NCBI RefSeq assembly: GCF_000744415.1
Contig: NZ_JQLW01000007.1
Coordinates: 62,001 to 126,000, forward strand
Direction of reading: 5' to 3'
From: Ghiorsea bivora
GTDB lineage: Bacteria; Pseudomonadota; Zetaproteobacteria; Mariprofundales; Mariprofundaceae
DNA: 64,000 nucleotides
Shown one piece after another: positions 44,704 to 55,237 of this stretch. The notes beneath the pieces are model-generated. The model was not told where the DNA came from. It ran no database searches and saw only the letters and a program-made list of their open reading frames with translations. The position numbers and the translations under genes are program-made. How positions within the stretch are numbered: position 1 is the stretch's first letter; each line of letters opens with the position of its first letter.

Positions 44704-44896
44704 CTCTTGCTTTTAGGGCTGACCAAGCTAAGTAATTAAGCAGAAAGGGGATAAGGCTTTTGCTACCCACGATCAGGTTGATACCTCCGAACAAGGGCAA
44801 GGTCTGTATAAAAGGTCAAAGGAAATGGATTATGTTGAATAAATTATACACTATGATTCAACATTGAAGTATCGCGTTGATAAAGGATTATCCTAA

Positions 44897-45832
44897 ATGA
44901 GCCAAGGTTTTGAAATTCAAGTATTTAGCCGCTATGAAAATAAGATAGTGATTGAAAAAGTCTATGGCGATGGGGCGGTTAAGTTTGCTTATGGTAATCC
45001 CATTGGGCGGCTTTTAGCACCTTTGATTGCCAGTAAAATGTTTAGTCGGTTTTATGGAAAATCACAAGATAGTGTGAAGTCTGGGCAAAAGGTCGCACCA
45101 TTTATCCAAAACTTTGAAATCCCGATTGAGCAATATCAAAAAGGCTCGCTTCAAGATAATCCGATTGAAACATCGTATCGCTCATTCAATGAGTTTTTTA
45201 TTCGCAAGTTCAAAGAAGGGCAACGAACCTTCACCACCAACCCACAAGAGATGGGTGCATTTGCTGAGGCACGATACTTTGCTCATGCAAACATGACGGA
45301 TGATTTAACTGTGCCTGTCAAAGGTTCGATGTTGCGCGCGATTGACCTCATTGGCGATGCAGAACTCGCCCAAGACTTTATCGGTGGCCCGCTGATGATT
45401 GCGCGGCTTTGCCCTGTGGATTATCACCGCTATCATTATCCTGATGATGGCAAAACGCTGAAATCATTCACTGTTCCCGGTGATTTACATTCGGTGAATC
45501 CATTGGCACTTAAATACAGGCAAGATATTTTTATCAAAAATGAACGCCGTGTCTCGATTTTAGATACAGAACACTTTGGTAAGCTTGCCTATATCGAAGT
45601 GGGTGCGACTTGCGTGGGTAAAATCGTGCAAACCTTTGATGAATCCAAACCGTTTAAGAAAGGCGATGAAAAAGGTTATTTTCTGTTTGGTGGAAGCACG
45701 GTGGTCTTGTGTGGCGAGAAGGGGAAATGGTCGCCTTCGCAGGATATTTTAGACAACACCAAACAAGGCATTGAAACCTATATCCAGCTTGGTGATGTGG
45801 TGGCAGAAGCGATAGCTCAGGGGAAAGCATGA
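44897..45832 (+). CDS. psd: Phosphatidylserine decarboxylase
   Basis: Makes phosphatidylethanolamine from phosphatidylserine; the proenzyme self-cleaves to form a pyruvoyl group. The 311 residues belong to the longer (type II) group: [13 protein letters not shown], the catalytic His in [11 protein letters not shown] (His177) and the cleavage site GGST (265-268, Ser267). At the place of the usual SPADGR or SPADAR aspartate the sequence reads AFAEAR, so Asp is replaced by Glu124. The lipid partner gene pssA is at 58108. It overlaps the aminopeptidase gene by four bases. Confidence 0.88.
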   Translation: MSQGFEIQVFSRYENKIVIEKVYGDGAVKFAYGNPIGRLLAPLIASKMFSRFYGKSQDSVKSGQKVAPFIQNFEIPIEQYQKGSLQDNPIETSYRSFNEFFIRKFKEGQRTFTTNPQEMGAFAEARYFAHANMTDDLTVPVKGSMLRAIDLIGDAELAQDFIGGPLMIARLCPVDYHRYHYPDDGKTLKSFTVPGDLHSVNPLALKYRQDIFIKNERRVSILDTEHFGKLAYIEVGATCVGKIVQTFDESKPFKKGDEKGYFLFGGSTVVLCGEKGKWSPSQDILDNTKQGIETYIQLGDVVAEAIAQGKA

Positions 45833-47112
45833 AACACAAAGCATTTACGACTGGCTTATTGGATTTTATCCAGCAATCACCCACACCCTTTCATGCGGTG
45901 CAAAATATGGTGAACACCCTCGAAAATGCGGGTTTTCAGCGTTTGGATGAGCAAGCAGCTTGGTTTGTCCAAGAAAAGCAGGTGCAAGGGCGTTATTTTG
46001 TCACCCGCAATGATTCATCCATTGTTGCTTTTGACATCAAGCAGCCATTGCTGGAGCAGGGGATTCGCATGGTGGGGGCGCATACAGACAGCCCGTGTTT
46101 AAAGGTGAAACCCAATCCTGAAATCATCAAACAAGGCTATTTGCAGCTTGGTGTTGAAACTTATGGCGGGGTGTTGCTCAACCCTTGGTTTGACCGCGAT
46201 TTATCATTGGCGGGCAGGGTGAGTTATGTGGATGAAGCGGGCAACATGGCTCATGAATTGGTGAATTGGAACAAAGCCATTGCGGTGATTCCAAGCCTTG
46301 CCATTCATTTGGATAGGGAAGCCAACGATAAGCGCAGCATCAATAAACAACAGCATTTACCGCCTGTGTTGATGCGGGTATCGGATAACAAAACAAGCTT
46401 GAATGACCTATTGCTTGAACAATTAAACAAAGAATCCAGCAAAGCAGTATCAATATTGGACTATGAATTAAGCTTTTATGATGTTCAACCGCCAGCCATT
46501 GTGGGCTTGAATGATGATTTTATCGCCAGTGCGCGTTTGGATAACCTATTAAGCTGTTATACGGGGCTGATGGCTTTGATACATGACGATAACAGCCAGA
46601 ACACGCTTCTTGTATGCAATGACCATGAAGAAGTGGGCAGTGTGTCGGCGGCGGGAGCGCAAGGCAATTTCTTGGAGTCGGTGTTGCAACGCTTAACTGG
46701 GGATAACGAGGCTTTTGCACGTTTGATGGCAGCCAGTGTAATGATTTCTGTGGATAATGCTCATGCTGTTCACCCCAATTTTGCCGATAAACATGATGCC
46801 AACCATGGCCCAATCATCAATGATGGCCCTGTGATTAAAATCAATGCCAATCAACGTTATGCCAGCAACAGCGAGACTTCTGCCATGTTTAAACAATGGT
46901 GCGAACAAGCGGATGTGCCTGTGCAATCCTTTGTGGTGCGCTCGGATATGGGTTGCGGCAGCACCATTGGTCCAATCACTGCCAACAACTTGGGCGTGCG
47001 CACTGTGGATGTAGGTGTGCCAACCTTTGCCATGCACTCGATTCGTGAACTTGGGGGCACAAAAGATGCGGCTTATTTGTATCAAGTGTTGCGGCAATAC
47101 TTTGCAGCCTAA
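45829..47112 (+). CDS. apeB: M18 family aminopeptidase
   Basis: A 427-residue zinc aminopeptidase of the M18 family (like yeast Ape1 and aspartyl aminopeptidase). Metal-site segments are visible: [39 protein letters not shown] and [14 protein letters not shown], with a final His in [11 protein letters not shown]. Length is normal. The start overlaps psd as ATGA, and the acetyltransferase follows after three bases, so the three probably form one transcript. Confidence 0.9.
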   Translation: MKHKAFTTGLLDFIQQSPTPFHAVQNMVNTLENAGFQRLDEQAAWFVQEKQVQGRYFVTRNDSSIVAFDIKQPLLEQGIRMVGAHTDSPCLKVKPNPEIIKQGYLQLGVETYGGVLLNPWFDRDLSLAGRVSYVDEAGNMAHELVNWNKAIAVIPSLAIHLDREANDKRSINKQQHLPPVLMRVSDNKTSLNDLLLEQLNKESSKAVSILDYELSFYDVQPPAIVGLNDDFIASARLDNLLSCYTGLMALIHDDNSQNTLLVCNDHEEVGSVSAAGAQGNFLESVLQRLTGDNEAFARLMAASVMISVDNAHAVHPNFADKHDANHGPIINDGPVIKINANQRYASNSETSAMFKQWCEQADVPVQSFVVRSDMGCGSTIGPITANNLGVRTVDVGVPTFAMHSIRELGGTKDAAYLYQVLRQYFAA

Positions 47113-47115
47113 AGC

Positions 47116-47631
47116 ATGAGTGTGTCTGAATTTGAGAACATGGTCGCAGGGCTAAACTATGATTGTTTAGATTCGGATTTAAGAACATTAAGAGCATCTG
47201 CGCGATTGGCTTGCGCGAAATACAATGCACATCCCAGCGCTGGAAATATGAAGCATATTACACGGTTATTTAAAGCTGTGGGCAGTGCTGTGCTGGAGCC
47301 TGGGTTTCAGTGTGATTACGGGGTGAATATTGAAGTCGGGCGCAACTTTTACGCCAATTTTAATTGTATTTTGCTTGATGCAGCACCCATTATCATTGGT
47401 GATGATGTGTTGTTGGGTCCGAATGTGCATATTTATACATCTGACCACCCCAAAGATGCCGAGCAACGAAAAAAGGGCATTTGTTTCGCCAAAGCTGTAC
47501 ATATTGGTGACAATGTTTGGATAGGTGGCGGGGCGAAAATACTTTCAGGTGTAAACATTGGCGAAGGTGTTATTGTGGGTGCCAATGCTGTGGTGAGCAA
47601 GGATATTTCAGCGTTTACAACCTACTATTAA
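47116..47631 (+). CDS. Maa-type sugar O-acetyltransferase, short C-terminus
   Basis: A 171-residue left-handed beta-helix acetyltransferase like maltose or galactoside acetyltransferase. The N-terminal FENMVAGLNYDCLDSDLRTLR cap is typical, hexapeptide repeats run from about 75, and the active-site His is in YTSDHPKDAEQR. The protein stops at VVSKDISAFTTYY, where relatives continue about 15-20 residues with GNPAKV. The acceptor sugar is unknown. Its stop overlaps that of the convergent yaeQ by four bases. Confidence 0.85.
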   Translation: MSVSEFENMVAGLNYDCLDSDLRTLRASARLACAKYNAHPSAGNMKHITRLFKAVGSAVLEPGFQCDYGVNIEVGRNFYANFNCILLDAAPIIIGDDVLLGPNVHIYTSDHPKDAEQRKKGICFAKAVHIGDNVWIGGGAKILSGVNIGEGVIVGANAVVSKDISAFTTYY

Positions 47632-48167
47632 ATATGAAGTTTTTCAGGCTCAATCACCAATGAATGTTCACCATCGCTGAGCAGCGTCTCCCCATCTTGG
47701 ATGGTATATTGCAACTGCATATTCCGTTTTGTCATTTCACCCATAGTTGCCACAACCTCATCGGTGAGCACAAACACCTTCAAATTATCAAAGCGGGTGA
47801 GCTTATCCTTGGTTTGCTCCCACCATGTTAAAGCACTGCGGTAGTTGTAGTTGTAGATGATAACTTGTTTGGCGCGACCACATGCTTTGCGAATGCGCTT
47901 TTCATCAGGTTGCCCCAAATCAATCCATACTTCAATCTCATCACTTAGGCTTTTTTGCCATAAATCAGGCTCATCTTCTGCACATAAACCTTTGGTGAAT
48001 GCCATATATTCATGGGCATTCAAGGCAAAGGCTAAAAGCCGCGTCATCATGCGTGATTCATGTTCAGAAGGGTGTTTGGCTAGGGTTAAGCTGTGCTCTT
48101 CAAAATAATAGGTGTCCATATTGGACACCTGAATATCAGCTTTATAAATCGTTGATTTGATTGCCAC
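47628..48167 (-). CDS. yaeQ: YaeQ family protein
   Basis: A 179-residue protein with the YaeQ pattern: AIKSTIYKADIQVSNMDTYYFEEHSLTLAKHPSEHESRMMTRLLAFALNAHE at the start and KACGRAKQVIIYNYN in the middle. YaeQ has a PD-(D/E)XK nuclease-like fold; its role in the cell is unsettled (linked to suppression of RfaH loss). It follows ilvD with a six-base gap and is convergent with the acetyltransferase. Confidence 0.92.
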   Translation of the reverse strand: MAIKSTIYKADIQVSNMDTYYFEEHSLTLAKHPSEHESRMMTRLLAFALNAHEYMAFTKGLCAEDEPDLWQKSLSDEIEVWIDLGQPDEKRIRKACGRAKQVIIYNYNYRSALTWWEQTKDKLTRFDNLKVFVLTDEVVATMGEMTKRNMQLQYTIQDGETLLSDGEHSLVIEPEKLHI

Positions 48168-48173
48168 CTATGA

Positions 48174-50021
48174 TTATTTTAACTGCTCTAAGTTGCGCAC
48201 AGCACCTTTATCGGCTGATGTGGTTAAAGCCGCATAAGCTTTAAGTGCCTTGGATACTTGGCGTTTGCGACCCACAGGTTTCCATGCGTCAGCACCTTTG
48301 GCATCCATGGTTTTGCGGCGTTGCTTCAACTCATCATCAGAAATAGCCAAATTAATCGAGCGATTTGGAATATCAATTTCAATGGTATCACCATCTTCAA
48401 TCAAACCAATGGCACCACCTTCGGCAGCTTCTGGGCTGACATGACCAATGGATAAACCTGATGTGCCACCTGAAAAGCGACCATCAGTTAAAAGCGCACA
48501 AACCTTGCCCATACCTTTGGATTTAAGGTAAGAGGTAGGATAGAGCATTTCCTGCATACCAGGACCACCTTTGGGGCCTTCGTAGGTGATAATCACGATG
48601 TCTCCTGCTTTGATTTTATCATTTAAAATGGCTGATACTGCATCATCTTGGGACACAAAAACGCGGGCTGTGCCATTAAACTTCCAAATGGATTCATCCA
48701 CACCTGCGGTTTTTACAATGCAACCACGCTCGGCAATATTACCAAACAACACGGCAAGCCCGCCTTCTTTGGAGTAGGCATGTTCCATGCTCCGAATACA
48801 ACCATTTTCGCGGTCGGTGTCTAAATGTTTCCAGCGTTCCGATTGGGAGAATGCGACTTGGGTTGGAATACCACCGGGTGCTGCGCGATACATTTCACGG
48901 GCAGAAGTGTTGGCTTCATTCACAATATCGTTGGCATCCAAACCTTCACCCAAGGTTTTGCTGTGAACAGTGGGGATGTCACGATGAATCAAACCGCCCC
49001 TATCCAATTCAGCAAGAATAGAAATCACACCGCCAGCCCTGTGTACATCTTCCATATGATAATGTTGTACCGCAGGCGCAACTTTACATAAGTTAGGTAC
49101 TTTGCGACTCATGCGGTCAATATCTTTCATGGTGAAATCAACTTCGCCTTCTTGGGCAATTGCCAATAAATGAAGCACTGTGTTGGTGCTACCGCCCATG
49201 GCAATATCCAATGCCATAGCATTTTCAAAGGCTTCAAACGTAGCAATAGAGCGGGGGAGAACTGAAGCATCATCTTGTTCGTAATAACGTTTAGTGATGT
49301 CCACAATGGTTCGCCCAGCTTGCAAGAATAACGCTTGGCGGTCGCTGTGTGTTGCCAGCAACGAACCATTGCCTGGCAATGCCAAACCCAAAGCTTCTGC
49401 AAGGCAGTTCATGGAGTTGGCGGTAAACATACCTGAGCATGAGCCGCATGTTGGGCATGCAGAGCGCTCAACAGCAGCCACATCTTCATCGGATTCTGTA
49501 TCATCGGCTGCCATAACCATGGCATCGACCAAATCGAGATGTTTTTCACGGTTATTGATGGTCACTTTACCTGCTTCCATAGGGCCACCCGATACAAATA
49601 CCACGGGAATGTTTAAGCGCAATGCCGCCATCAACATACCGGGTGTGATTTTATCGCAGTTGGAGATGCACACCATGGCATCAGCGCAATGGGCATTGAC
49701 CATATATTCCACAGAATCGGCAATGATTTCACGGCTAGGAAGCGAATACAGCATACCGCCATGACCCATGGCAATACCATCATCCACAGCAATGGTATTA
49801 AATTCTTTGGCAACGCCACCTGCAGCTTCAATTTCGTGGGCAACCATTTGCCCCAAGTCTTTCAAATGCACATGTCCAGGCACGAACTGGGTGAATGAAT
49901 TGACCACAGCAATGATGGGCTTTTCAAAATCACCATCTTTCATACCTGTGGCACGCCAAAGTGCGCGCGCACCTGCCATATTTCTGCCTGCTGTGGTTGT
50001 TCTCGAACGGTAAACTGGCAT
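48174..50021 (-). CDS. ilvD: Dihydroxy-acid dehydratase
   Basis: Third step of valine and isoleucine synthesis, using an iron-sulfur cluster. The 615 residues hold the cluster cysteines in [12 protein letters not shown] and [18 protein letters not shown], the substrate loop [23 protein letters not shown] and the late [23 protein letters not shown]. Length is normal. It starts one base after the symporter stop. No attenuator was seen. Confidence 0.97.
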   Translation of the reverse strand: MPVYRSRTTTAGRNMAGARALWRATGMKDGDFEKPIIAVVNSFTQFVPGHVHLKDLGQMVAHEIEAAGGVAKEFNTIAVDDGIAMGHGGMLYSLPSREIIADSVEYMVNAHCADAMVCISNCDKITPGMLMAALRLNIPVVFVSGGPMEAGKVTINNREKHLDLVDAMVMAADDTESDEDVAAVERSACPTCGSCSGMFTANSMNCLAEALGLALPGNGSLLATHSDRQALFLQAGRTIVDITKRYYEQDDASVLPRSIATFEAFENAMALDIAMGGSTNTVLHLLAIAQEGEVDFTMKDIDRMSRKVPNLCKVAPAVQHYHMEDVHRAGGVISILAELDRGGLIHRDIPTVHSKTLGEGLDANDIVNEANTSAREMYRAAPGGIPTQVAFSQSERWKHLDTDRENGCIRSMEHAYSKEGGLAVLFGNIAERGCIVKTAGVDESIWKFNGTARVFVSQDDAVSAILNDKIKAGDIVIITYEGPKGGPGMQEMLYPTSYLKSKGMGKVCALLTDGRFSGGTSGLSIGHVSPEAAEGGAIGLIEDGDTIEIDIPNRSINLAISDDELKQRRKTMDAKGADAWKPVGRKRQVSKALKAYAALTTSADKGAVRNLEQLK

Positions 50022-50022
50022 T

Positions 50023-51342
50023 TTAATACACCTCTTTTTCTTTTGTTACTGCATGTGGAACATCAATATCCGTGATGATTCCCGCTTTTGGGTCGTTAAA
50101 CACATACATATCCAAGCCTTTTTCGCTTCTTGCGATAATCGTGCTCACGGCTGCATCACCTGTGACATTCACAGCCGTGCGAATCATATCCAGCAATCTA
50201 TCCACACCGATGATGAGCGCAATACCTTCCACGGGCAAACCCACTTGATTGAATACCATGGCAAGCATAATCAAACCTACACCAGGTACACCTGCTGTGC
50301 CAATGGATGCCAATACAGACATGCCAATCACGGTGAGATAACCCGTTAACCCTAAATCAACACCATACACATTAGCGATGAACACTGTGGCGACACCTTG
50401 CATGATGGCAGTGCCGTCCATGTTGATGGTTGCGCCAAAGGGTACGGTAAACGATGCAATGGATTCATCCACACCCAAACGTTTTTCAACGGTTTGCAGG
50501 GTGACAGGGATGGTGGCATTGGAGCTTGATGTACTAAAAGCGAAAACTTGAGCTGTGCTCATTTTTTTCATAAAGGTGATGGGGTTGACCTTGCCAAATA
50601 GTTTTAATAGTAGCATTAAAGTGCCTGAAACATGCAGAAGCAGGGCAAGCACCAATACACCAAAATAACCCAGCATAGGGATAATCAAATCAATGCCTTG
50701 TTGGGCAAATGTTTTTGCCATCAGTGCAAACACACCAAGCGGTGCCAAATACATCACCACATTCACCACTTGCATCATCACTTCATTCATGCGCTCGGAT
50801 AAGTCCATCAGCGGCTTAGCAGCTTTGCCCACCATAAGCATGCATGAAGCGAAAAGAATCGTGAAAAAGATGATTTGTAACATATTTCCTTCGGCATAAG
50901 CCGCCACTGGGTTAGATGGAATTAAATCAATCAAGACTTGGGTAAAAGGTGGGGCTTCGGGAGCCGTAAACGATGAACTTGCTGCACCTGCTAACTCAAA
51001 CCCTTCTCCTGGGGCAAAGAAGCTTGCCAAGGCAATGGCGAGCGTAATCGCTAAAGCGGTGGTGAGCATATAATAAGCGAAGGCTTTGCCGCCTACGCGA
51101 CCGAGTTTACCAATGTCACCAATACCAACTACGCCGCAAATCAATGAGAAGGTGACCAGTGGCACGACCAACATTTTGAGCATACTGATAAACATCGCAC
51201 CCAAAACATGGAATACACCCATCACCAAATAATCTTGAACCCAAGTAATATCGTGAGCAAAGATATTGATAAGGCTGCCAAGAACAAGCCCCAGCAACAT
51301 GCCACGCAATATCTTTTTGGTCATACTTGTTTTATTACCCAT
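50023..51342 (-). CDS. Dicarboxylate/amino acid:cation symporter (DAACS family)
   Basis: A 439-residue transporter of the GltP/DctA family with about eight helices and two re-entrant loops. The serine-rich [16 protein letters not shown] (HP1) and the [17 protein letters not shown] segment in TM7 are diagnostic, as is [13 protein letters not shown] (HP2). The substrate may be glutamate, aspartate or C4-dicarboxylate; it cannot be settled by eye. The ATG at 51342 follows AGGTGG and is preferred to a GTG three codons upstream. Divergent from ypjD. Confidence 0.9.
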   Translation of the reverse strand: MGNKTSMTKKILRGMLLGLVLGSLINIFAHDITWVQDYLVMGVFHVLGAMFISMLKMLVVPLVTFSLICGVVGIGDIGKLGRVGGKAFAYYMLTTALAITLAIALASFFAPGEGFELAGAASSSFTAPEAPPFTQVLIDLIPSNPVAAYAEGNMLQIIFFTILFASCMLMVGKAAKPLMDLSERMNEVMMQVVNVVMYLAPLGVFALMAKTFAQQGIDLIIPMLGYFGVLVLALLLHVSGTLMLLLKLFGKVNPITFMKKMSTAQVFAFSTSSSNATIPVTLQTVEKRLGVDESIASFTVPFGATINMDGTAIMQGVATVFIANVYGVDLGLTGYLTVIGMSVLASIGTAGVPGVGLIMLAMVFNQVGLPVEGIALIIGVDRLLDMIRTAVNVTGDAAVSTIIARSEKGLDMYVFNDPKAGIITDIDVPHAVTKEKEVY

Positions 51343-51449
51343 GATTACCACCTACAAAAATGAACACAAACGATGATAAGATAAAGTGTAAGATGCAAGG
51401 TGTATCACAAGGCATTGATATGACACCTGATTTTGGTTAGAAGTCGCTT

Positions 51450-52262
51450 ATGATTTCTAATGTAATGTTTATTTCTGCGGGTATTTTATCTTTGCTGGCA
51501 ACTTGGTTGATTCTGGTGTGTATGCGTGCTGGCGGCAGTGGCGTGATGACGCAACGGAATATAAGCCTACTTGTAGGAGCCTCAATTGTTTGCACGCTTA
51601 TTGCTATTTTAGAGCTTGGTTTTATTGCACAGACAGGGTTAGTACTAACGTTAACAACGGTGACTGGTTTTACCATTTTGCTGGTGCAAAACTTATATTT
51701 ACTTGGTATGTGGAAACATGAAGTCCGCGGTTTAGGGCTATTATTACTTCCGCTTACAGCCATCTCATTATTTTTACTCGCTGTTACACATGAATCTGCA
51801 TCAGAACAATGGGTGGAAGCTTATTCATTCCTAGAAACAGGGCATCTTTTGTTGTCTGTGGTCGCTTATGCCATGTTGACCATGGCTGCCTTATATGCAG
51901 TGATGCAACTGCTCTTAGACAGAGCTTTAACCCAGAAAAAGATTGGTTTTTTTGTGCAAGCTATGCCTTCATTGATGGATATTAACAACTATTTGTTTGC
52001 CCATGTTCGTTGGGCTATTTGGTTACTAGGACTTAGTATTTTAACGGGTTTAGCATGGCAATGGGTTGAACTTCACCATTTCGCACTGGTCAATCATAAA
52101 GTTTTATTGGCTATTTTTGCTTGGTTAACCTTGATGACTTTATATCATCTGCGTAAAAAAGGCGCTTGGCATCATAATCGGGGCAGTAAAATGGTGCTGT
52201 TTGCTTATGTTACCCTTATTTTAGCATACTTTGGTGTTAAAATCATTAAAGATATGCTTTGA
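51450..52262 (+). CDS. ypjD: CcsA-like membrane protein YpjD
   Basis: A 270-residue inner-membrane protein with eight helices, of the cytochrome c assembly/HemX-like family (CcsA, CcmC). Likely haem-contact histidines are in LLETGHLLLSVVAYA and in VNHKVLLAIFAW, but the WGxxWxWD motif of true CcmC is not present. E. coli ypjD also stands beside yfjD, as here (the yfjD-like gene starts 13 bases later). The function is not settled. Confidence 0.85.
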   Translation: MISNVMFISAGILSLLATWLILVCMRAGGSGVMTQRNISLLVGASIVCTLIAILELGFIAQTGLVLTLTTVTGFTILLVQNLYLLGMWKHEVRGLGLLLLPLTAISLFLLAVTHESASEQWVEAYSFLETGHLLLSVVAYAMLTMAALYAVMQLLLDRALTQKKIGFFVQAMPSLMDINNYLFAHVRWAIWLLGLSILTGLAWQWVELHHFALVNHKVLLAIFAWLTLMTLYHLRKKGAWHHNRGSKMVLFAYVTLILAYFGVKIIKDML

Positions 52263-52275
52263 ACATTAACGCATT

Positions 52276-53568
52276 ATGACATTTTCTGAACATGCTTTAC
52301 CCTATATTTTAGGGGTACTTTTTTTATTACTTTTGCTTTCCGCATTTTTTTCAGGCTCTGAAACAGCACTAACGCGGGCAAGACGTGTTCGACTGCGTAT
52401 TATGCGAAAAAAAGGTAGCAAAGGTGCAAAATATGCTGAGCACTTACTGGAAAAGCCAGAACGTATGCTTGCGTCTATCCTGCTTGGAAACAACTTTGTT
52501 AATATTGCAGCCTCTAGTCTTGCGACAGCTGTTTTCCTAACCTATTTTGGTGAGGCTGGTATTTTGTATGCTACCATCGCCATGACCATTATTGTGCTTG
52601 TTTTTGCCGAAGTATTACCCAAAACCATTGCTGTTGCTCATGCTGAAACCATTGCTTGTAAGGTGGCAATGTTACTCACATGGTTCCAACGTTTGTTTTC
52701 ACCTGTGGTATCCTTATTAATGTTAGGTATCAAGTTCTTACAACGCGCCCTTAAAGTGAAAGAACACCAAGAATTGGCATTTAATCATCAAGAGCTTGCT
52801 GCCATGATTGATATGAGTGCAGAAAGTGGTGTGCTGGATAAAGCCCGTGAACAAATGTTGATGAGTGCGCTGCAACTGCATGATATTCCGATTAAGTCTT
52901 TGATGACCCCGCGTAAAGATGTGATTATGTTGGATGCTGAAAAAACAGTAGAAGCTTGTGTGGAAGATGCGATTCGTCATCCGCATTCACGTTACCCTGT
53001 GTATCATGGTGATCAAGATAATTTGTTGGGTGTGGTTCACCTGCGTGATTTACTTAAAATACGCCAGTCTCAAACACCCTTATCCCGCGCTTTGATTTGG
53101 ACCAATCCACCTTATGCCCCAACAAACCGTAATGCTTTGGCTCAACTATTTGAATTTCAAAGCAAACATTTGCACATGGCAATCGTGGTGGATGAGTTTG
53201 GTGATATTGAAGGCGTGATTACCTTAGAAGATATTGTTGAAGAAATTGTTGGCGAAATTGTGGATGAATCCGATGTGGCACCGCCTACTGATGTTTGGGT
53301 GCAACCTGATGGCTCTTGGGTGGTGGGTAGCACGGCAAATATCCATGATTTGAACCAATTGATAGGCAGTGAGTTACCTGAAAATGGAGCCACTACGATT
53401 GGTGGTTTAATTGTAGAGGAATTGGGCGGCGTACCTGATGGTAAGCTTTGCCTGCAAATGGCTAGCGTGCGTATTGAAGTACTTAAAATCAAAAGGAAAC
53501 GTATTCAACGCCTGCGTTTAACACGTTATGCCGAAGAATCATCTGGCGTGTTTATCACTGGCGGTTAA
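52276..53568 (+). CDS. HlyC/CorC-family transporter (CNNM-CBS, YfjD type)
   Basis: A 430-residue protein with a CNNM (DUF21) membrane domain (about 1-190; FSGSETALTRARRVRLR, VFAEVLPKTIAV), two CBS domains (about 205-330; LMTPRKDVIMLDAE, VVDEFGDIEGVITLEDIVEEIVGEI) and a C-terminal CorC_HlyC domain. Members influence magnesium or cobalt homeostasis, mostly as exporters or regulators. It pairs with ypjD as in E. coli, and the PhzF gene follows after two bases. Confidence 0.9.
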   Translation: MTFSEHALPYILGVLFLLLLLSAFFSGSETALTRARRVRLRIMRKKGSKGAKYAEHLLEKPERMLASILLGNNFVNIAASSLATAVFLTYFGEAGILYATIAMTIIVLVFAEVLPKTIAVAHAETIACKVAMLLTWFQRLFSPVVSLLMLGIKFLQRALKVKEHQELAFNHQELAAMIDMSAESGVLDKAREQMLMSALQLHDIPIKSLMTPRKDVIMLDAEKTVEACVEDAIRHPHSRYPVYHGDQDNLLGVVHLRDLLKIRQSQTPLSRALIWTNPPYAPTNRNALAQLFEFQSKHLHMAIVVDEFGDIEGVITLEDIVEEIVGEIVDESDVAPPTDVWVQPDGSWVVGSTANIHDLNQLIGSELPENGATTIGGLIVEELGGVPDGKLCLQMASVRIEVLKIKRKRIQRLRLTRYAEESSGVFITGG

Positions 53569-53570
53569 AC

Positions 53571-54362
53571 ATGTTAAAAATATACCAAATTGATGCCTTT
53601 GCATCTGACCTTTTTACAGGAAACCCCGCTGCTGTTTGCCCTTTGGATACTTGGCTTGATGAAAAATTGATGCAACACATTGCAGCAGAAAACAACCTTT
53701 CAGAAACTGCGTTTTTTGTTGAAAATAATGGTTGTTATGATATTCGATGGTTTACACCTACGGTAGAAGTCGCCTTATGTGGTCATGCTACCCTGGCGGC
53801 AGCTTATGTTTTATTTAGAGAGCTCGGTTTTACTGGTGATAGTATTTTATTTCAATCCAAATCAAGTGCGTTAAAAGTTCGTCAAGATGGGGATAGGTTT
53901 ATTCTTGATTTCCCCAAACAAATGCCCGAACCGTGTGTTACGCCTGCAGCAATTCAACACGTTTTTGGCGATCATATGCAAAGCTGTTTCAAACATGAAG
54001 ATTATATTGTGGTTTTGAGTGATGAAGCAGCCGTTATCCATGCCGCCCCAAATATGCAGATATTACAACAGCTTGATTTAAGAGGTGTTTGCATTACAGC
54101 AAGGTCAAAACAATATGATTTTGTATCCCGCTTTTTTGCACCCAACTGTGGTATTGATGAAGATCCAGTGACAGGTTCATCATTTACCCAGCTTGCCCCA
54201 TACTGGGCAAAGGCATTGGCTAAAAACAAACTTACGGCTAAACAAGTTTCACAGCGGGGTGGGGAAGTATGGTGTGAGCTTGTTGATGATAGGGTTTATA
54301 TTGCAGGTGAGGCTGTGAAATATGCGGAAGGTTTTATTGCGGTTGAACCGTTGATTGGGTAA
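53571..54362 (+). CDS. PhzF-family isomerase
   Basis: A 263-residue member of the PhzF/diaminopimelate epimerase fold. YQIDAFASDLFTGNPAAVCPL opens the protein, the catalytic Glu is in AENNLSETAF, and CGHATLAAAYVLF is the second family mark; EDPVTGSSFTQLAPYWA is in the C-terminal half. No phenazine genes are nearby, so it is probably a small-molecule isomerase of unknown substrate. It follows the CorC-like gene closely and ends before a hairpin. Confidence 0.9.
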   Translation: MLKIYQIDAFASDLFTGNPAAVCPLDTWLDEKLMQHIAAENNLSETAFFVENNGCYDIRWFTPTVEVALCGHATLAAAYVLFRELGFTGDSILFQSKSSALKVRQDGDRFILDFPKQMPEPCVTPAAIQHVFGDHMQSCFKHEDYIVVLSDEAAVIHAAPNMQILQQLDLRGVCITARSKQYDFVSRFFAPNCGIDEDPVTGSSFTQLAPYWAKALAKNKLTAKQVSQRGGEVWCELVDDRVYIAGEAVKYAEGFIAVEPLIG

Positions 54363-54377
54363 GTATTGGGCTTATGG

Positions 54378-54395
54378 CATGAGTTACAACTCATG
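54378..54395. terminator. 8-bp hairpin between convergent genes
   Basis: CATGAGTT and AACTCATG form a perfect palindrome-like stem. It covers the last codons of the acidic TPR-like gene and follows the PhzF stop by 15 bases. There is no T-tract. Confidence 0.3.
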
Positions 54396-55055
54396 ATGAC
54401 TCCATACATCGTTGTTTTTATTCTCTTCATCTACCTTGTCTTGGTCAACCAACTTCAACTCAGGTGAGGATTCTTCTTCAGCTAATATATTATGTTCATC
54501 TTCACCAAAAAGGTTGGCTGCTTTCTGTTTGTTTCTATCTTCAGAAATACTTTTTTCTGTAATTTCAACGTGTTCAGGTTCTGGCTCTTTGGTTGGTGTA
54601 GCCAATACTGTTCGTATCACAACTTCCTTGGGTTTGGGTTCTTCCACCTTTTCAGGTTTAACTTCGTCATCGGTTGCAAGTGGAATCATTTCTTGAGAAT
54701 CTAGGCTGAAAAAATCACCCGTATTAAGCACTTCATCTTGTAAAGGGTCATTTTCTTGATTCTGCTTTTGGTTGAACTGTTTTAAGACGCTCACTTTTAA
54801 CTGTAAAGACTTGAGTTGTTCATCTTCACCCGTTTCTTCACATTCATGAATACGTTGTTCACATTGGTCAATGGATTGGCTTAATTGCCCCGTTTTTTCT
54901 ATGCAAATAGCATATTGCATATGGACATTGATTTGGTTTGCCATTTCTGGCTGCTCAAGAATTTGCGCAAACATTTGTCCTGCTTGGGCAAAATCTTGCC
55001 TTGCAGCGGCAGCTTTAGCCTTGCGCATTAATAGAGGTGTATCACAATGATTCAC
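54384..55055 (-). CDS. Acidic protein with TPR-like N-terminus
   Basis: A 223-residue protein of unknown function. The first 90 residues are helical and TPR-like (AKAAAARQDFAQAGQMFAQILEQPEMANQINVHMQYAICIEKTGQLSQSIDQCEQ). The rest is charged, rich in Glu, Pro and Lys and probably unfolded (EEPKPKEVV, KEPEPEHVEI). No signal peptide or membrane segment is visible. It resembles linker parts of FimV-like proteins only in composition. It has no close co-directional neighbour. Confidence 0.6.
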   Translation of the reverse strand: MNHCDTPLLMRKAKAAAARQDFAQAGQMFAQILEQPEMANQINVHMQYAICIEKTGQLSQSIDQCEQRIHECEETGEDEQLKSLQLKVSVLKQFNQKQNQENDPLQDEVLNTGDFFSLDSQEMIPLATDDEVKPEKVEEPKPKEVVIRTVLATPTKEPEPEHVEITEKSISEDRNKQKAANLFGEDEHNILAEEESSPELKLVDQDKVDEENKNNDVWSHHEL

Positions 55056-55105
55056 AGTGAAACAGGCTGCCCAAATAGGAAATATTTAATCAACATGTTC
55101 TTATT

Positions 55106-55237
55106 TTGGACGATGCTCAAGCGCAACGCAAGCTAATGCAGGAATTTAAAGGGTCAGATTGTGTCAGCCCAAGTCATAGCGAAGGGTATTCGCCCATTGA
55201 AGGTTCAATGAGTTATGAAACGGTGATATTTACTTAA
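55106..55237 (+). pseudogene. Possible gene remnant, 43 codons
   Basis: An open frame that could start at TTG 55106 ends with a composition like real protein: DDAQAQRKLMQEFKGSD then CVSPSHSEGYSPIEGSMSY. There is no ribosome-binding site and no recognised family. The frame is closed by TAG about 30 bases upstream. It may be the 3' end of a decayed gene. Confidence 0.2.

Noticed and set aside
44704-44896. Possible remnant of mobile DNA after the nuclease gene
   Set aside because: No inverted ends, transposase fragment or duplicated alaS sequence was found in this 193-base gap.
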